From Mesorhizobium sp. WSM2240 (GTDB lineage: Bacteria; Pseudomonadota; Alphaproteobacteria; Rhizobiales; Rhizobiaceae): DNA of 64,000 bases. Location: positions 1,860,001 through 1,924,000 of the forward strand of contig NZ_CP159253.1 of assembly GCF_040438645.1 (NCBI RefSeq). The letters are read 5' to 3'. Positions 9,588-17,628 of the stretch are shown piece after piece; the first letter of the stretch is position 1; each line of letters starts with the position of its first letter. The notes below the pieces were generated by a model that was given only the letters and a program-made list of their open reading frames with translations, was not told where the DNA came from and searched no databases. Position numbers and translations under genes: made by a program.

Positions 9588-10460
9588 ATGCTTAGAGCCT
9601 CTCCCCTTGCAGTGCTGGTGCCCCTGACGCTGCTTGGCGCGGGACTATGGTCGGTTGGTTCCGAGGCGATTGCGCGTGTGCCGCGGGCGGTTCTCAGGCC
9701 GCCGGCTGATTTTCCCCTCGAAACGGTTGCCCTCGCCGACCTGGCGCGTCCTGAACTTTCCGGATGGGTGGCCGAGCGCCCCGGCAGCTGCGCTGTTGTC
9801 GTGCTTCTCCATGGACGAGGTGCGAGCAAGGCCGACATGGTCGCGCGCGCAAAGCTGCTTTTTGCCTTCGGCTATTCGGTCGCGCTTTTCGATCTCTCCG
9901 GCCACGGCGAAAGCGCCGGGACCATGCGCGGCTTTGGCTATGCAGAGGCTGAAGATGTGCACCGCATCCTTACTTTTGCGAAGGGCCGCTTTGACGGGCA
10001 GCGGATCGGCGCCGTCGGATCATCCCTTGGCGCGGCCGCCTTAGTCTTTGCCGCCGACAAAGAGCCAGCGGACGCCTACGTTCTGGAACAGCTCTACGCG
10101 ACGCTTATCGAAACAACCGCCTTACGGTCGCCAATCCCCTTCGCCCGCAAGCTGCAGGCATGGCTGCTCCTTTCGCAAATGCCGCTGAGACTTGGCTACG
10201 GCGCGGCGGATGTCAGGCCAATCGACCATATGGGCGGGATCGGCGGACCGGCACTGCTACTTGCAGGCGCGTCCGATCCCTTCATCGATCCGAGCCAGAC
10301 GCACGCGCTGAAGCAGGCTTCGCACCTGCGTGCGGAGTTGGTGTGGTTCGAGGGCGCCGGGCATGTCGATCTCCAGCGCTATGATGCGGGCAAATACCGC
10401 AATGCGGTTGTTCCCTTCCTCGAGAAAAATCTCTGCCGGAACGGGGTAGATCCGAAATGA
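9588..10460 (+). CDS. alpha/beta hydrolase, membrane-anchored or exported
   Basis: A 290-residue alpha/beta-hydrolase. An N-terminal hydrophobic stretch (residues 5-22) could be a signal anchor. The oxyanion-region HGRGASK, FDLSGHGES, the nucleophile elbow GSSLGA, an acidic residue in GASDPF and the histidine of GAGHVDL give a complete Ser-Asp-His triad. The family resembles DUF1749/BEM46-like esterases. It starts 17 bases after the enolase-superfamily gene on the same strand and may be its operon partner, hydrolysing an ester or lactone. The substrate is unknown. Confidence 0.8.
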   Translation: MLRASPLAVLVPLTLLGAGLWSVGSEAIARVPRAVLRPPADFPLETVALADLARPELSGWVAERPGSCAVVVLLHGRGASKADMVARAKLLFAFGYSVALFDLSGHGESAGTMRGFGYAEAEDVHRILTFAKGRFDGQRIGAVGSSLGAAALVFAADKEPADAYVLEQLYATLIETTALRSPIPFARKLQAWLLLSQMPLRLGYGAADVRPIDHMGGIGGPALLLAGASDPFIDPSQTHALKQASHLRAELVWFEGAGHVDLQRYDAGKYRNAVVPFLEKNLCRNGVDPK

Positions 10461-10480
10461 CGGGCAGCGTGGCGCACCGC

Positions 10481-10942
10481 TTAACCCCGCCCGCGATAGG
10501 GCGCGACGCCGGTATCCGGCAGCCAGGCGCCTTCCGGCGGGGCGCCGGTCTGCCAGAACACGTCGATCGGAATGCCGCCGCGCGGATACCAATAGCCGGC
10601 GATGCGCAGCCACAGCGGCTTGGTCGCCTCGATGATGCGCCGGCCGATCATGACAGTGCAATCCTCGTGAAACGCGCCGTGATTGCGGAACGAGGTCAGA
10701 AAAAGCTTCAGCGACTTCGATTCCACGAGCGCGGCGTCGGGTGCGTAATCGACGACGATATGCGCGAAATCGGGCTGGCCGGTCACCGGGCAGAGCGAGG
10801 TGAATTCCGGGCAGGTGAAGCGCACGATCGCCGGCGGACCGTCGCCGCGCGTATACGGCACGGTCTCCAGGGTGGCGGTTTCCGGCGAGGCAGGCGTTTC
10901 CACACGCGCGCCGAGTTGGGTAAGGCTGTCGGTTTCGGTCAT
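10481..10942 (-). CDS. queF: NADPH-dependent 7-cyano-7-deazaguanine reductase
   Basis: A 153-residue unimodular QueF, the T-fold enzyme that reduces preQ0 to preQ1 in queuosine synthesis. The catalytic cysteine lies in [14 protein letters not shown], and the NADPH-binding stretch [21 protein letters not shown] follows, with the substrate-binding Glu and His. Length fits the short QueF type. It lies convergent with the alpha/beta hydrolase and divergent from the flavoprotein, so it is an independent housekeeping gene inside a catabolic stretch. No preQ1 riboswitch is evident upstream. Confidence 0.96.
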   Translation of the reverse strand: MTETDSLTQLGARVETPASPETATLETVPYTRGDGPPAIVRFTCPEFTSLCPVTGQPDFAHIVVDYAPDAALVESKSLKLFLTSFRNHGAFHEDCTVMIGRRIIEATKPLWLRIAGYWYPRGGIPIDVFWQTGAPPEGAWLPDTGVAPYRGRG

Positions 10943-10953
10943 CTTCTGCTCCT

Positions 10954-10978
10954 CTCATTCCTATGCAACCGGAATGAG
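10954..10978. repeat. inverted repeat in the queF/flavoprotein divergent region
   Basis: CTCATTCC-N9-GGAATGAG is a perfect 8+8 inverted repeat twelve bases upstream of the queF start. It could be an operator or an mRNA hairpin in the queF leader. Confidence 0.45.
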
Positions 10979-10993
10979 ACTTGTTGATTGGCC

Positions 10994-11028
10994 GCATGAT
11001 CTCGTCCGGAAAGTCTGCGGGATCATGC
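10994..11028. repeat. Rhizobiales-type intergenic palindrome (GCATGATC...GATCATGC)
   Basis: GCATGATC at 10994-11001 and GATCATGC at 11021-11028 flank a spacer containing TCCGGAAA and GCGG. This matches, from memory, the short palindromic intergenic element scattered through Rhizobium, Mesorhizobium and Brucella genomes. It sits in the queF/flavoprotein gap and may have brought the sequences around the promoter. Confidence 0.6.
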
Positions 11029-11053
11029 TTTAGCGGGCGCTTATAAGCATATT

Positions 11054-13117
11054 GTGTCGGAACAAAAGACCATGATGAGCAACGATCCGCTTCTTCAGCC
11101 CTATCAGCTGAAACACCTGACGCTCAAGAACCGCGTCATGTCGACAGCGCACGAGCCGGCCTATTCCGAAGACGGCATGCCGAAGGAACGCTACCGGCTC
11201 TACCATGCCGAAAAGGCCAAGGGCGGCATGGCGCTGACCATGACGGCGGGCTCGGCGATCGTGAGCAGAGACAGTCCGGCGGCCTTCGGCAATCTCCAGG
11301 CTTATCGCGACGAGATCGTGCCCTGGATGCGCGAGCTCGCCGATTCCTGCCATGAGCACGACTGCAAGGTGATGATCCAGCTCACCCATCTCGGCCGCCG
11401 CACAGGCTGGAACAGGGCCGACTGGCTGCCGGTGCTCTCGGCTTCGCCGGTGCGCGAACCGGCGCACCGCTCGTTTCCGAAGATCGCCGAGGATTGGGAT
11501 CTGGACCGCATCGTCGCCGACTATGCGTCGGCCGCGCAGAGGATGCAGGCGGCAGGCCTCGACGGCCTGGAGTTCGAGGCCTACGGCCATCTGATGGACG
11601 GGTTCTGGTCGCCGGCCACGAATTTTCGCGACGACGAATATGGCGGATCGCTCGACAACCGGCTGCGCTTCACCTGGCGGGTCATCGATGCGGTGCGCAA
11701 GGCGGTCGGCGATGAGTTCATCGTCGGCATCCGGATGGTGGCGGACGAGGATTTCGAAAAGGGCCTGTCGAAGGACGAGGGCGTCGAGATCGCCCGGCGG
11801 CTGGCGGCGTCCGGAAAATTCGATTTCCTGAATATCATCCGTGGCTCGATCCAGACGGACGCCGCACTGACCAATGTCATCCCGATAACCGGCATGCGCT
11901 CATCGCCGCATCTCGATTTTGCCGGCGAGGTGAGGGCGGCGACGAAATTTCCGACCTTCCATGCTGCCCGCATCGCCGACATCGCGACGGCGCGGCACGC
12001 CATCGCGGGCGGAAAACTCGACATGGTCGGCATGACCCGCGCGCATCTCGCCGACCCGCACATCGTCCGCAAGGTCATGGAAGGCCGCGAACACGAAATC
12101 CGCCCATGCGTCGGCGCCACCTACTGCCTCGACCGCATCTATGAGGGCGGCGAAGCGCTGTGCATCCACAACGCCGCGACCGGCCGCGAGGCGACTATTC
12201 CGCATGTTATTTCCCGAGCGGACGGTCCGCTGAAAAAAGTCGTGGTGGTGGGGGCAGGCCCGGCGGGGCTCGAGGCGGCCAGGGTGGCGGCCGAGCGCGG
12301 CCATTCGGTGACGGTGCTGGAGGCGTCGGGGCAGGCGGGTGGCCAAGTCAGGCTCGCGGCGCAGAACATGCGCCGACGGGAACTGATAGGCATCGTCGAC
12401 TGGCGGCTATCCGAACTGGAGAGGCTCGGAGTCGAAATCCGCTACGACACATGGGCGGAAAAGGACGACGTGCTGGCGCTTAAACCCGATGTGGTGATCG
12501 TCGCCACCGGCGGCCTGCCGCAGAACCCGCCGCTGGAAACGGGCGACGACCTCGTCACCTCGAGCTGGGACATCGTCGCGGGCAGCGTGAAGCCGGCCGA
12601 AAACGTGCTTCTCTACGACGACAATGGCGGCCATCAGGGCATGACCGCGGCCGAACTGATCGCCAATGCCGGCTCGAAGCTCGAACTCGTTTCGCCGGAG
12701 CGGTTCTTCGCGCCGGAAATGGGCGGCATGAACCACGTGCCCTATATGGGCGCCTTCCACGAGAAGGGCGTGACCATCACCATCAACACCCGGCTTCATG
12801 CGGTACGGCGCGAAGGAAATCAACTGGTTGCGACGCTTTCCTCGGATTTCGCCAAAGGCTGGCGGGATGAGCGCCGCGTCGACCAAGTGGTGGTGGAGCA
12901 CGGCACGCTGCCGCTCGACGACCTCTATCTCGCGCTGAAGCCGCTTTCGAGGAACGGCGGCGCGGTCGACTACGAGAAGCTGGTCGAGGGCGGCGAGATT
13001 TTCCCGCTGAAAAGCCTCGATGCCGGCTTCACGCTGCTTCGCATCGGCGACGCGGTTGCAGCGCGCAACATACACGCGGCGGTCTATGACGGGATCAGAT
13101 TCGGGATACGAATCTAG
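11054..13117 (+). CDS. two-domain flavin oxidoreductase/demethylase (StcD-like, TMADH family)
   Basis: A 687-residue protein. An old-yellow-enzyme FMN barrel spans residues 1-350 (PYQLKHLTLKNRV, GLEFEAYGHLMDGFWSP), then an iron-sulfur linker, then a dinucleotide-binding half (KVVVVGAGPAGLEAARVA near 394). The architecture is that of trimethylamine and dimethylamine dehydrogenases. The linker has C352, A355 and C358 in CVGATYC, then ALC, so one cluster cysteine position is alanine. The sequence recalls N-methylproline (stachydrine) demethylases of rhizobia. The GTG at 11054 opens the frame; ATG at 11072 is an equally possible start. It may complete demethylation begun by the MttB-like protein. 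Confidence 0.85.
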   Translation: MSEQKTMMSNDPLLQPYQLKHLTLKNRVMSTAHEPAYSEDGMPKERYRLYHAEKAKGGMALTMTAGSAIVSRDSPAAFGNLQAYRDEIVPWMRELADSCHEHDCKVMIQLTHLGRRTGWNRADWLPVLSASPVREPAHRSFPKIAEDWDLDRIVADYASAAQRMQAAGLDGLEFEAYGHLMDGFWSPATNFRDDEYGGSLDNRLRFTWRVIDAVRKAVGDEFIVGIRMVADEDFEKGLSKDEGVEIARRLAASGKFDFLNIIRGSIQTDAALTNVIPITGMRSSPHLDFAGEVRAATKFPTFHAARIADIATARHAIAGGKLDMVGMTRAHLADPHIVRKVMEGREHEIRPCVGATYCLDRIYEGGEALCIHNAATGREATIPHVISRADGPLKKVVVVGAGPAGLEAARVAAERGHSVTVLEASGQAGGQVRLAAQNMRRRELIGIVDWRLSELERLGVEIRYDTWAEKDDVLALKPDVVIVATGGLPQNPPLETGDDLVTSSWDIVAGSVKPAENVLLYDDNGGHQGMTAAELIANAGSKLELVSPERFFAPEMGGMNHVPYMGAFHEKGVTITINTRLHAVRREGNQLVATLSSDFAKGWRDERRVDQVVVEHGTLPLDDLYLALKPLSRNGGAVDYEKLVEGGEIFPLKSLDAGFTLLRIGDAVAARNIHAAVYDGIRFGIRI

Positions 13118-13138
13118 CTCCTCAGCGGCCAGAGCGAT

Positions 13139-14029
13139 CTATTGCGGTAGATTCTCCGCGATGAAGTCGCCGGTCTTGACGATCAGTTCGTCGACCGTCT
13201 TGGCGTCCTGGAAGGCGTTGAAGACGTGGTCCATCGGGCGGACCCACAGTTCTTCCGGGCCGTCATGGTAATCGAGCAGCACTTGGCCTGCCGCCGGTTG
13301 CGGGAAGACGACGTCGTCCTTGGTGCCGACCGCGACCAGAAGCGGCCCGTCATATCGGGTGATCTCCGCCACGGGGTCGATCGCATAGAGGCTATCGAAG
13401 AAGCCGGTCTTGAGCGAGACCTCGGCGCCCCAGGGCAGCTTCGCGCTCACCGGCTGGCCGCCGCTGGCGAGGCCCTGTTTGACGGTCTCATGGCCTAGTA
13501 CGAAGGCCATCGAACCGGCCATATTGGTGCCCGGCGCCCAGAGCGAGACCGAGGTAAGCTCGTGTTCGGTACGGCCGGCGACTGCAGACGCAACCGCGCC
13601 GCCCATGCTCCAGCCGACCAGTGCGATCCTGTCCTTATCGACTTCGCCGCCGGCTGCAAGAAAATCGAGCGCTGCCAGCGCGTCCTTTATCTGCCCGTCG
13701 AGCGTGGTGTCCTCGAACTTGCCTTCGCTCTCGCCGCTGCCGCGGAAGTCTATACGGAGGCTTGCGATGCCTTTGTCCGCCCACATGCGGGCGGCGCGCT
13801 CGAAAATGCCCTCCTTCTCGGAAGGGATCTCCAACTCGTCGCGGCTGCCGGTAAAGCCGTGCAGAAGGAGGACGGCCGGCGGCGCTGTGACGCCGTCAGG
13901 CAACGCCAGAGTGCCGATCACCTTTTGCCCGTCGACAGTGAAGTCGACCATCCGTTCCGCGGATTGCGCGGCCGGCGCAAGAAGGATCGAGGCGGCGAGG
14001 ACGACGAAATGGGCATTCAGCTTCGGCAT
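13139..14029 (-). CDS. secreted alpha/beta hydrolase
   Basis: A 296-residue protein with a clear signal peptide (residues 1-23, ending AAQSAERM). The hydrolase core has LLLHGFTGSRDE, RIDFRGSGESEG, the nucleophile motif GWSMGG, the acid in GTKDD and the histidine of MDHVF, so the triad is complete. The EKEG insertion and the YDGPLLVAVGTKD segment resemble cinnamoyl/feruloyl esterase-like hydrolases. It is convergent with the flavoprotein 21 bases away. The substrate is not predictable, but an exported esterase near plant-compound catabolic genes is reasonable. Confidence 0.82.
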   Translation of the reverse strand: MPKLNAHFVVLAASILLAPAAQSAERMVDFTVDGQKVIGTLALPDGVTAPPAVLLLHGFTGSRDELEIPSEKEGIFERAARMWADKGIASLRIDFRGSGESEGKFEDTTLDGQIKDALAALDFLAAGGEVDKDRIALVGWSMGGAVASAVAGRTEHELTSVSLWAPGTNMAGSMAFVLGHETVKQGLASGGQPVSAKLPWGAEVSLKTGFFDSLYAIDPVAEITRYDGPLLVAVGTKDDVVFPQPAAGQVLLDYHDGPEELWVRPMDHVFNAFQDAKTVDELIVKTGDFIAENLPQ

Positions 14030-14198
14030 GATTGTTCCTCTTGAAGACGGCTTCTTTTCCGTTCGCCTCTAGCGGTAGCATGGCCCGCCTCGTGGGCAAA
14101 TCCGATCGTGGCAGCGGAATTGCGATGCCAGCATGTCAGGAACATCCAGTCTCGGCGCGCGTTGGCCAAATTCGAAAAAAACCACGGGAGCGTTGAAC

Positions 14199-14429
14199 AT
14201 GCTTACCCGCATCCGTCCATCGCAGGTCGCGCAATCGAGATCGGCCGCGCTCCAGGCAATGGCCGTAGGCGCGGTAGCGGTCGGCGCGCTCGCCTTCGGG
14301 GCTATGGCAATCGGCCGTCTTTCAATCCGCAAGGCGCGGATACGATCACTGGAGGTCGATGATCTGACGGTGCGCAATCTCAACATCGTCGAAGGCGCAC
14401 GGCCCGGCGGCGGGGCTCGAAAGCGGTAG
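14199..14429 (+). CDS. small pentapeptide-repeat protein
   Basis: A 76-residue protein starting MLTRIRPS. From residue 20 on it is a run of five-residue units: AVAVG, ALAFG, AMAIG, RLSIR, KARIR, SLEVD, DLTVR, NLNIV. Each carries a small or Leu residue at position 2 and Val/Ile/Phe at position 4. This is the spacing of a right-handed quadrilateral beta-helix. The first half is hydrophobic and glycine-rich, the second charged. I chose ATG 14199 because upstream residues in the frame have no pattern. Similar short proteins occur in other proteobacteria; the function is unknown. Confidence 0.65.
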   Translation: MLTRIRPSQVAQSRSAALQAMAVGAVAVGALAFGAMAIGRLSIRKARIRSLEVDDLTVRNLNIVEGARPGGGARKR

Positions 14430-14486
14430 AGCACGGCACATAGCGGACAGCACCCGACACAGGATAGCGATTGGAAGGTCTCGCTT

Positions 14487-14503
14487 GACCGAATTTTTCG
14501 GTC
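14487..14503. promoter_or_regulatory. palindrome upstream of the ECF sigma operon
   Basis: GACCGAA-TTT-TTCGGTC is a perfect 7+7 dyad, 67 bases upstream of the first operon gene. A second small hairpin (GCGAA-TCCT-TTCGC, 14508-14521) follows at once. The palindrome could be a repressor operator or part of a promoter. No ECF-type -35/-10 pair could be assigned. Confidence 0.4.
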
Positions 14504-14569
14504 CCGAGCGAATCCTTTCGCATGTCCCGGACGTCTTTTTGGCAAGACACACAAATGGAGCAACTTGCC

Positions 14570-14869
14570 ATGAAACGAACTTTGGTACGATATCGGACCA
14601 AGCCGGAAAGCATCGCGGAGAACGAGCGCCTGATAAAGGATGTGTTCAAGGAGCTTCACGCTCAAGCGCCGGAAGGCATCCGCTATATGGCCCTGAAGCT
14701 CGCTGACGGTTCTTTCGTGCATCTGGTGGAGAGCGACGGCGGCGACAGTCCTCTCCCCAAACTGGATGCATTTCGAAAATTCCAGGCCGATCTCAAGGAG
14801 CGTGTGATGGAGCAGCCGCAGGCGAACGAGGCGACCATAGTCGGCGACTATCGGATGCTCGGCGCGTGA
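14570..14869 (+). CDS. small protein, probable dimeric alpha-beta barrel (ABM-like), coupled to ECF sigma
   Basis: A 99-residue protein beginning MKRTLVRYRTKPESIAENE. The sequence strand-helix (ENERLIKDVFKEL)-strand (IRYMALKLADGSFVHLVES)-helix-strand fits the antibiotic-biosynthesis monooxygenase-like ferredoxin fold. No catalytic residue can be assigned. The ATG at 14570 has GGAG 11 bases upstream. The stop overlaps the GTG of the sigma factor gene (GTGA), so the two are co-translated. By analogy with ECF operons paired with a small oxidoreductase or decarboxylase, it may sense or process the signal. Confidence 0.75.
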   Translation: MKRTLVRYRTKPESIAENERLIKDVFKELHAQAPEGIRYMALKLADGSFVHLVESDGGDSPLPKLDAFRKFQADLKERVMEQPQANEATIVGDYRMLGA

Positions 14870-15780
14870 ACGAGAGTCCCGCCAACGCGCCGCGGGCCGA
14901 CCAGCCGGAGGGAAGCGAGGCTTTTGCCCGGCTGTTTCGCGAATTGCGGCCAAAGCTGCACCGCTATTGCGCGCGCATGACCGGCTCCGTCATCGACGGC
15001 GAGGACATTTTGCAGGAGGCGCTGCTGCGGGCCATGGAAGCCCTGCCCAAGGCGGGACCAATCGCCCGGCCGGAGGGCTGGCTGTTTCGCATCGCGCACA
15101 ATGCGGCGCTCGATTTCCTGCGCCGCCGCGCCCGGCGAGACGCCGTCCAAACCGACGAGGAAACGGAAATGATCGCCGATCCTGTATCCGCCGTGGACGA
15201 TCGCCAGGCCGCCGCGGCAAGCCTGCGCACCTTCATGCGCCTGTCGGTGGCGCAGCGCAGCAGCGTCATCCTGATGGACGTTCTCGGCTATTCGCTGCAG
15301 GAAATCGGCAGCGTTACCGGCCTGACCATGCCGTCGGTCAAGGCGTCCCTGCATCGCGGCCGCATGCGGCTGCGCGAACTGGCCGGCGAGCCTGACGACC
15401 TTGCGCCGCCTGTGCTGGAGGAGCGCGAGCGCAGGTGCCTTGCGCTTTATGTCGACCGCTTCAATGCGCGCGACTTCGATGCGCTGCGCGACCTGCTGGC
15501 CGACGAGGTCCGGCTCGAACTCGTCAACCAGAGCCGGATGAACGGCCGGCGCGAGGTGGCTAACTATTTCGGCAATTACGCGCGAATCGCCGGCTGGCGT
15601 CTCGCTGCGGGTTTTGTCGAGAGGCGTCCCGCGGTGCTGGTGTTCGACGACGCCGACCCTTCCGGCGCGCCGAGCTACTTTATCCTGCTGCAATGGTCGG
15701 GTGGCGAGATCCTGAACATTCGCGACTTTCGCTACGCCCGATATGCCATCGCGGATGCGGATGTGATCGCCGTGGATTAA
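14866..15780 (+). CDS. ECF sigma factor with SnoaL/NTF2-like C-terminal domain
   Basis: A 304-residue sigma-70 family protein. Region 2 (RELRPKLHRYCARMTGSVIDGEDILQEALLR and WLFRIAHNAALDFLRRRAR) covers residues 20-95, region 4 (MDVLGYSLQEIGSVTGLTMPSVKASLHRGRMRLRE) residues 130-170. Residues 185-300 form an extra NTF2-like fold domain (RFNARDFDALRDLLADEVRLEL, ILLQWSGGEILNIRDFRYARY). No anti-sigma gene is nearby; sigma factors with this extension are regulated by it in place of an anti-sigma. The ECF41 hallmark DGGGK linker is not visible, so this is a SigJ-like relative and not classic ECF41. Start is GTG. Confidence 0.88.
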   Translation: MNESPANAPRADQPEGSEAFARLFRELRPKLHRYCARMTGSVIDGEDILQEALLRAMEALPKAGPIARPEGWLFRIAHNAALDFLRRRARRDAVQTDEETEMIADPVSAVDDRQAAAASLRTFMRLSVAQRSSVILMDVLGYSLQEIGSVTGLTMPSVKASLHRGRMRLRELAGEPDDLAPPVLEERERRCLALYVDRFNARDFDALRDLLADEVRLELVNQSRMNGRREVANYFGNYARIAGWRLAAGFVERRPAVLVFDDADPSGAPSYFILLQWSGGEILNIRDFRYARYAIADADVIAVD

Positions 15781-15913
15781 TCGGCGAGAGCAATCGGTTC
15801 GCTGAGCCTCCGAGCGCCGCTACTTCAGCCATCCTCCTTACTTGCAGCCCGCCCTAGGCCGCCGCCTCGAGAGGCTGTAGTATTGCGCCGTTCCCGTTGA
15901 ATGAGGTGAAGCG

Positions 15914-17626
15914 ATGGATCGACGCTTGGCCGCCATTCTCTCTGCTGACATTGCTGGTTACAGCCGTTTGATGGGAGAGGACGAGGAGGGTACCGTCCGC
16001 GCTCTGCAGGACCATCAGGCTGCCGTGCTTCCGGTGATCCGGGAAAATGGTGGACGTGTCATCAACGTTGCTGGAGATGGCATGCTGGCCGAATTCGGCA
16101 GCGTGTTGGGCGCGGTCCGCGCCGCAGTCGCAATCCAGAAGCTGCTAGCCGCGCGCAACGCCGAAATCGCTGTATCGCGCCGTTTGGAGTTCCGGATCGG
16201 CGTCAACCAGGGCGAAATCGTAGCCGACAGTAACGAGGTCTATGGAGACGGCATCAATGTCGCCGCAAGGCTTCAGGCGTTGGCTGAACCCGGAGGAATA
16301 GCAATTTCGGGCCGCGTTCATGAAGACGTGGCCGGCAAGCTCGACCTAATATGGCGGGATTCCGGCAAGCAAAGCCTGAAGAATATCGCCCGGCCGATAC
16401 GCGTCTGGCAGTGGTCGGAAGCGGGCATACCCGAACCGCCCCGCCTGCCGCTGCCGGAGAAACCGTCCGTCGCTGTTTTGCCGTTCGACAATCTGAGCGG
16501 AGGGGGCGGCGATACATTCTTCAGCGACGGCATAACTGAAGACATCATCACCGGACTTGCACGGTTCCGTTCGCTTTTCGTCGTCGCCCGCAATTCGTCA
16601 TTCGCGTTCCGGGGCAAGTCGGTCGGGCTGACTGAGATCGGCCGGCAGCTTGGCGTGTCCTATCTTCTGGAGGGAAGTGTCCGGCGTGCTGGAGAGCGCA
16701 TCCGCATCACGGCGCAGCTTGTCGATGCGGCGAGCGGCGTTCACGTCTGGGCCGACCGCTACGATCGCGATGCAGTCGAAATCTTCGAAGTGCAGGACGA
16801 AGTCGTCGCGATGATCGTATCGACCCTCGTCGGAAGGATAGAGGAAGCGAATTATCAGCGATCCGTACGCAAGCCCCCGACGAGTCTCGCCGCCTACGAT
16901 CTTCTTCTGCGCGGCATCGTCCATTTCAGGGGCTATGCCGACGACGACAACAGCCGGGCCTGCGACTGCTTCGAAAAAGCCATTGCCTTGGACGAGCGAT
17001 ACGCTCTGGCCTATGCATATCTCGCGCTCGCCAGATTGGCCCTGCATGGTTACATTGCCGCTTCGGCCGACGTGAAGAAAACATCATGCGCAACGGCGAG
17101 GCGAGCGGTCGAACTGGACCCGCAAGACGGACGCTGCCATCGCGCGCTGGGGCACATTCTGCTCTATGTTCGCGACTATGACCTTGCCGAACATCATACA
17201 AGGCGGGCCGTCGATCTGAACCCCAGCGACGCCGACTGTGCGGTATCCATGGGTTTCCTTCTGGCGGTCCGAGGGCGCTCGGCGGAAGGTGTGGTGTGGA
17301 TCGAAAAGGCAATGCGGCTCAATCCGTTCCACCCGCCATGGTACCATGTGCAACTCGGGGTGGCGCTTTACTCGCTCCGCCGATTCTCTGACGCTGCACA
17401 GGCTTTCAGGCGCACGCCGCATATCGGCGGATGGTCCTACCGGCTTGCGGCATGCTACGGCCAGCTCGGGCAGGCTCGAGAGGCAGCGGAAGAGGTGGAA
17501 GCTGTCCTGCGGTCCAACCCGGATTTCTCGATCGACCGCTTTCTGGAGAACTATACCCTGCTCGAACGGCTAGAGGATCGTGAACTTCTGCGCGAAGGAA
17601 TGATCAAGGCGGGCCTACCAGAATAA
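15914..17626 (+). CDS. class III adenylate/guanylate cyclase with TolB-like and TPR domains
   Basis: A 570-residue cytoplasmic protein. The class III cyclase domain spans residues 1-165: both metal aspartates are present (AILSADIAGYSRL and AGDGMLAEF), and the region VYGDGINVAARLQ holds the adenine and transition-state residues. Residues 180-310 form a TolB N-terminal-like domain (KPSVAVLPFDNLS, GITEDIITGLAR, YLLEGSVRR). The remainder has tetratricopeptide repeats (YALAYAYLALARL, RAVDLNPSDADCAVSMG). This architecture is abundant in rhizobia, where most members lack known signals. It is convergent with the GGDEF-EAL gene only two bases away. Confidence 0.9.
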   Translation: MDRRLAAILSADIAGYSRLMGEDEEGTVRALQDHQAAVLPVIRENGGRVINVAGDGMLAEFGSVLGAVRAAVAIQKLLAARNAEIAVSRRLEFRIGVNQGEIVADSNEVYGDGINVAARLQALAEPGGIAISGRVHEDVAGKLDLIWRDSGKQSLKNIARPIRVWQWSEAGIPEPPRLPLPEKPSVAVLPFDNLSGGGGDTFFSDGITEDIITGLARFRSLFVVARNSSFAFRGKSVGLTEIGRQLGVSYLLEGSVRRAGERIRITAQLVDAASGVHVWADRYDRDAVEIFEVQDEVVAMIVSTLVGRIEEANYQRSVRKPPTSLAAYDLLLRGIVHFRGYADDDNSRACDCFEKAIALDERYALAYAYLALARLALHGYIAASADVKKTSCATARRAVELDPQDGRCHRALGHILLYVRDYDLAEHHTRRAVDLNPSDADCAVSMGFLLAVRGRSAEGVVWIEKAMRLNPFHPPWYHVQLGVALYSLRRFSDAAQAFRRTPHIGGWSYRLAACYGQLGQAREAAEEVEAVLRSNPDFSIDRFLENYTLLERLEDRELLREGMIKAGLPE

Positions 17627-17628
17627 CC

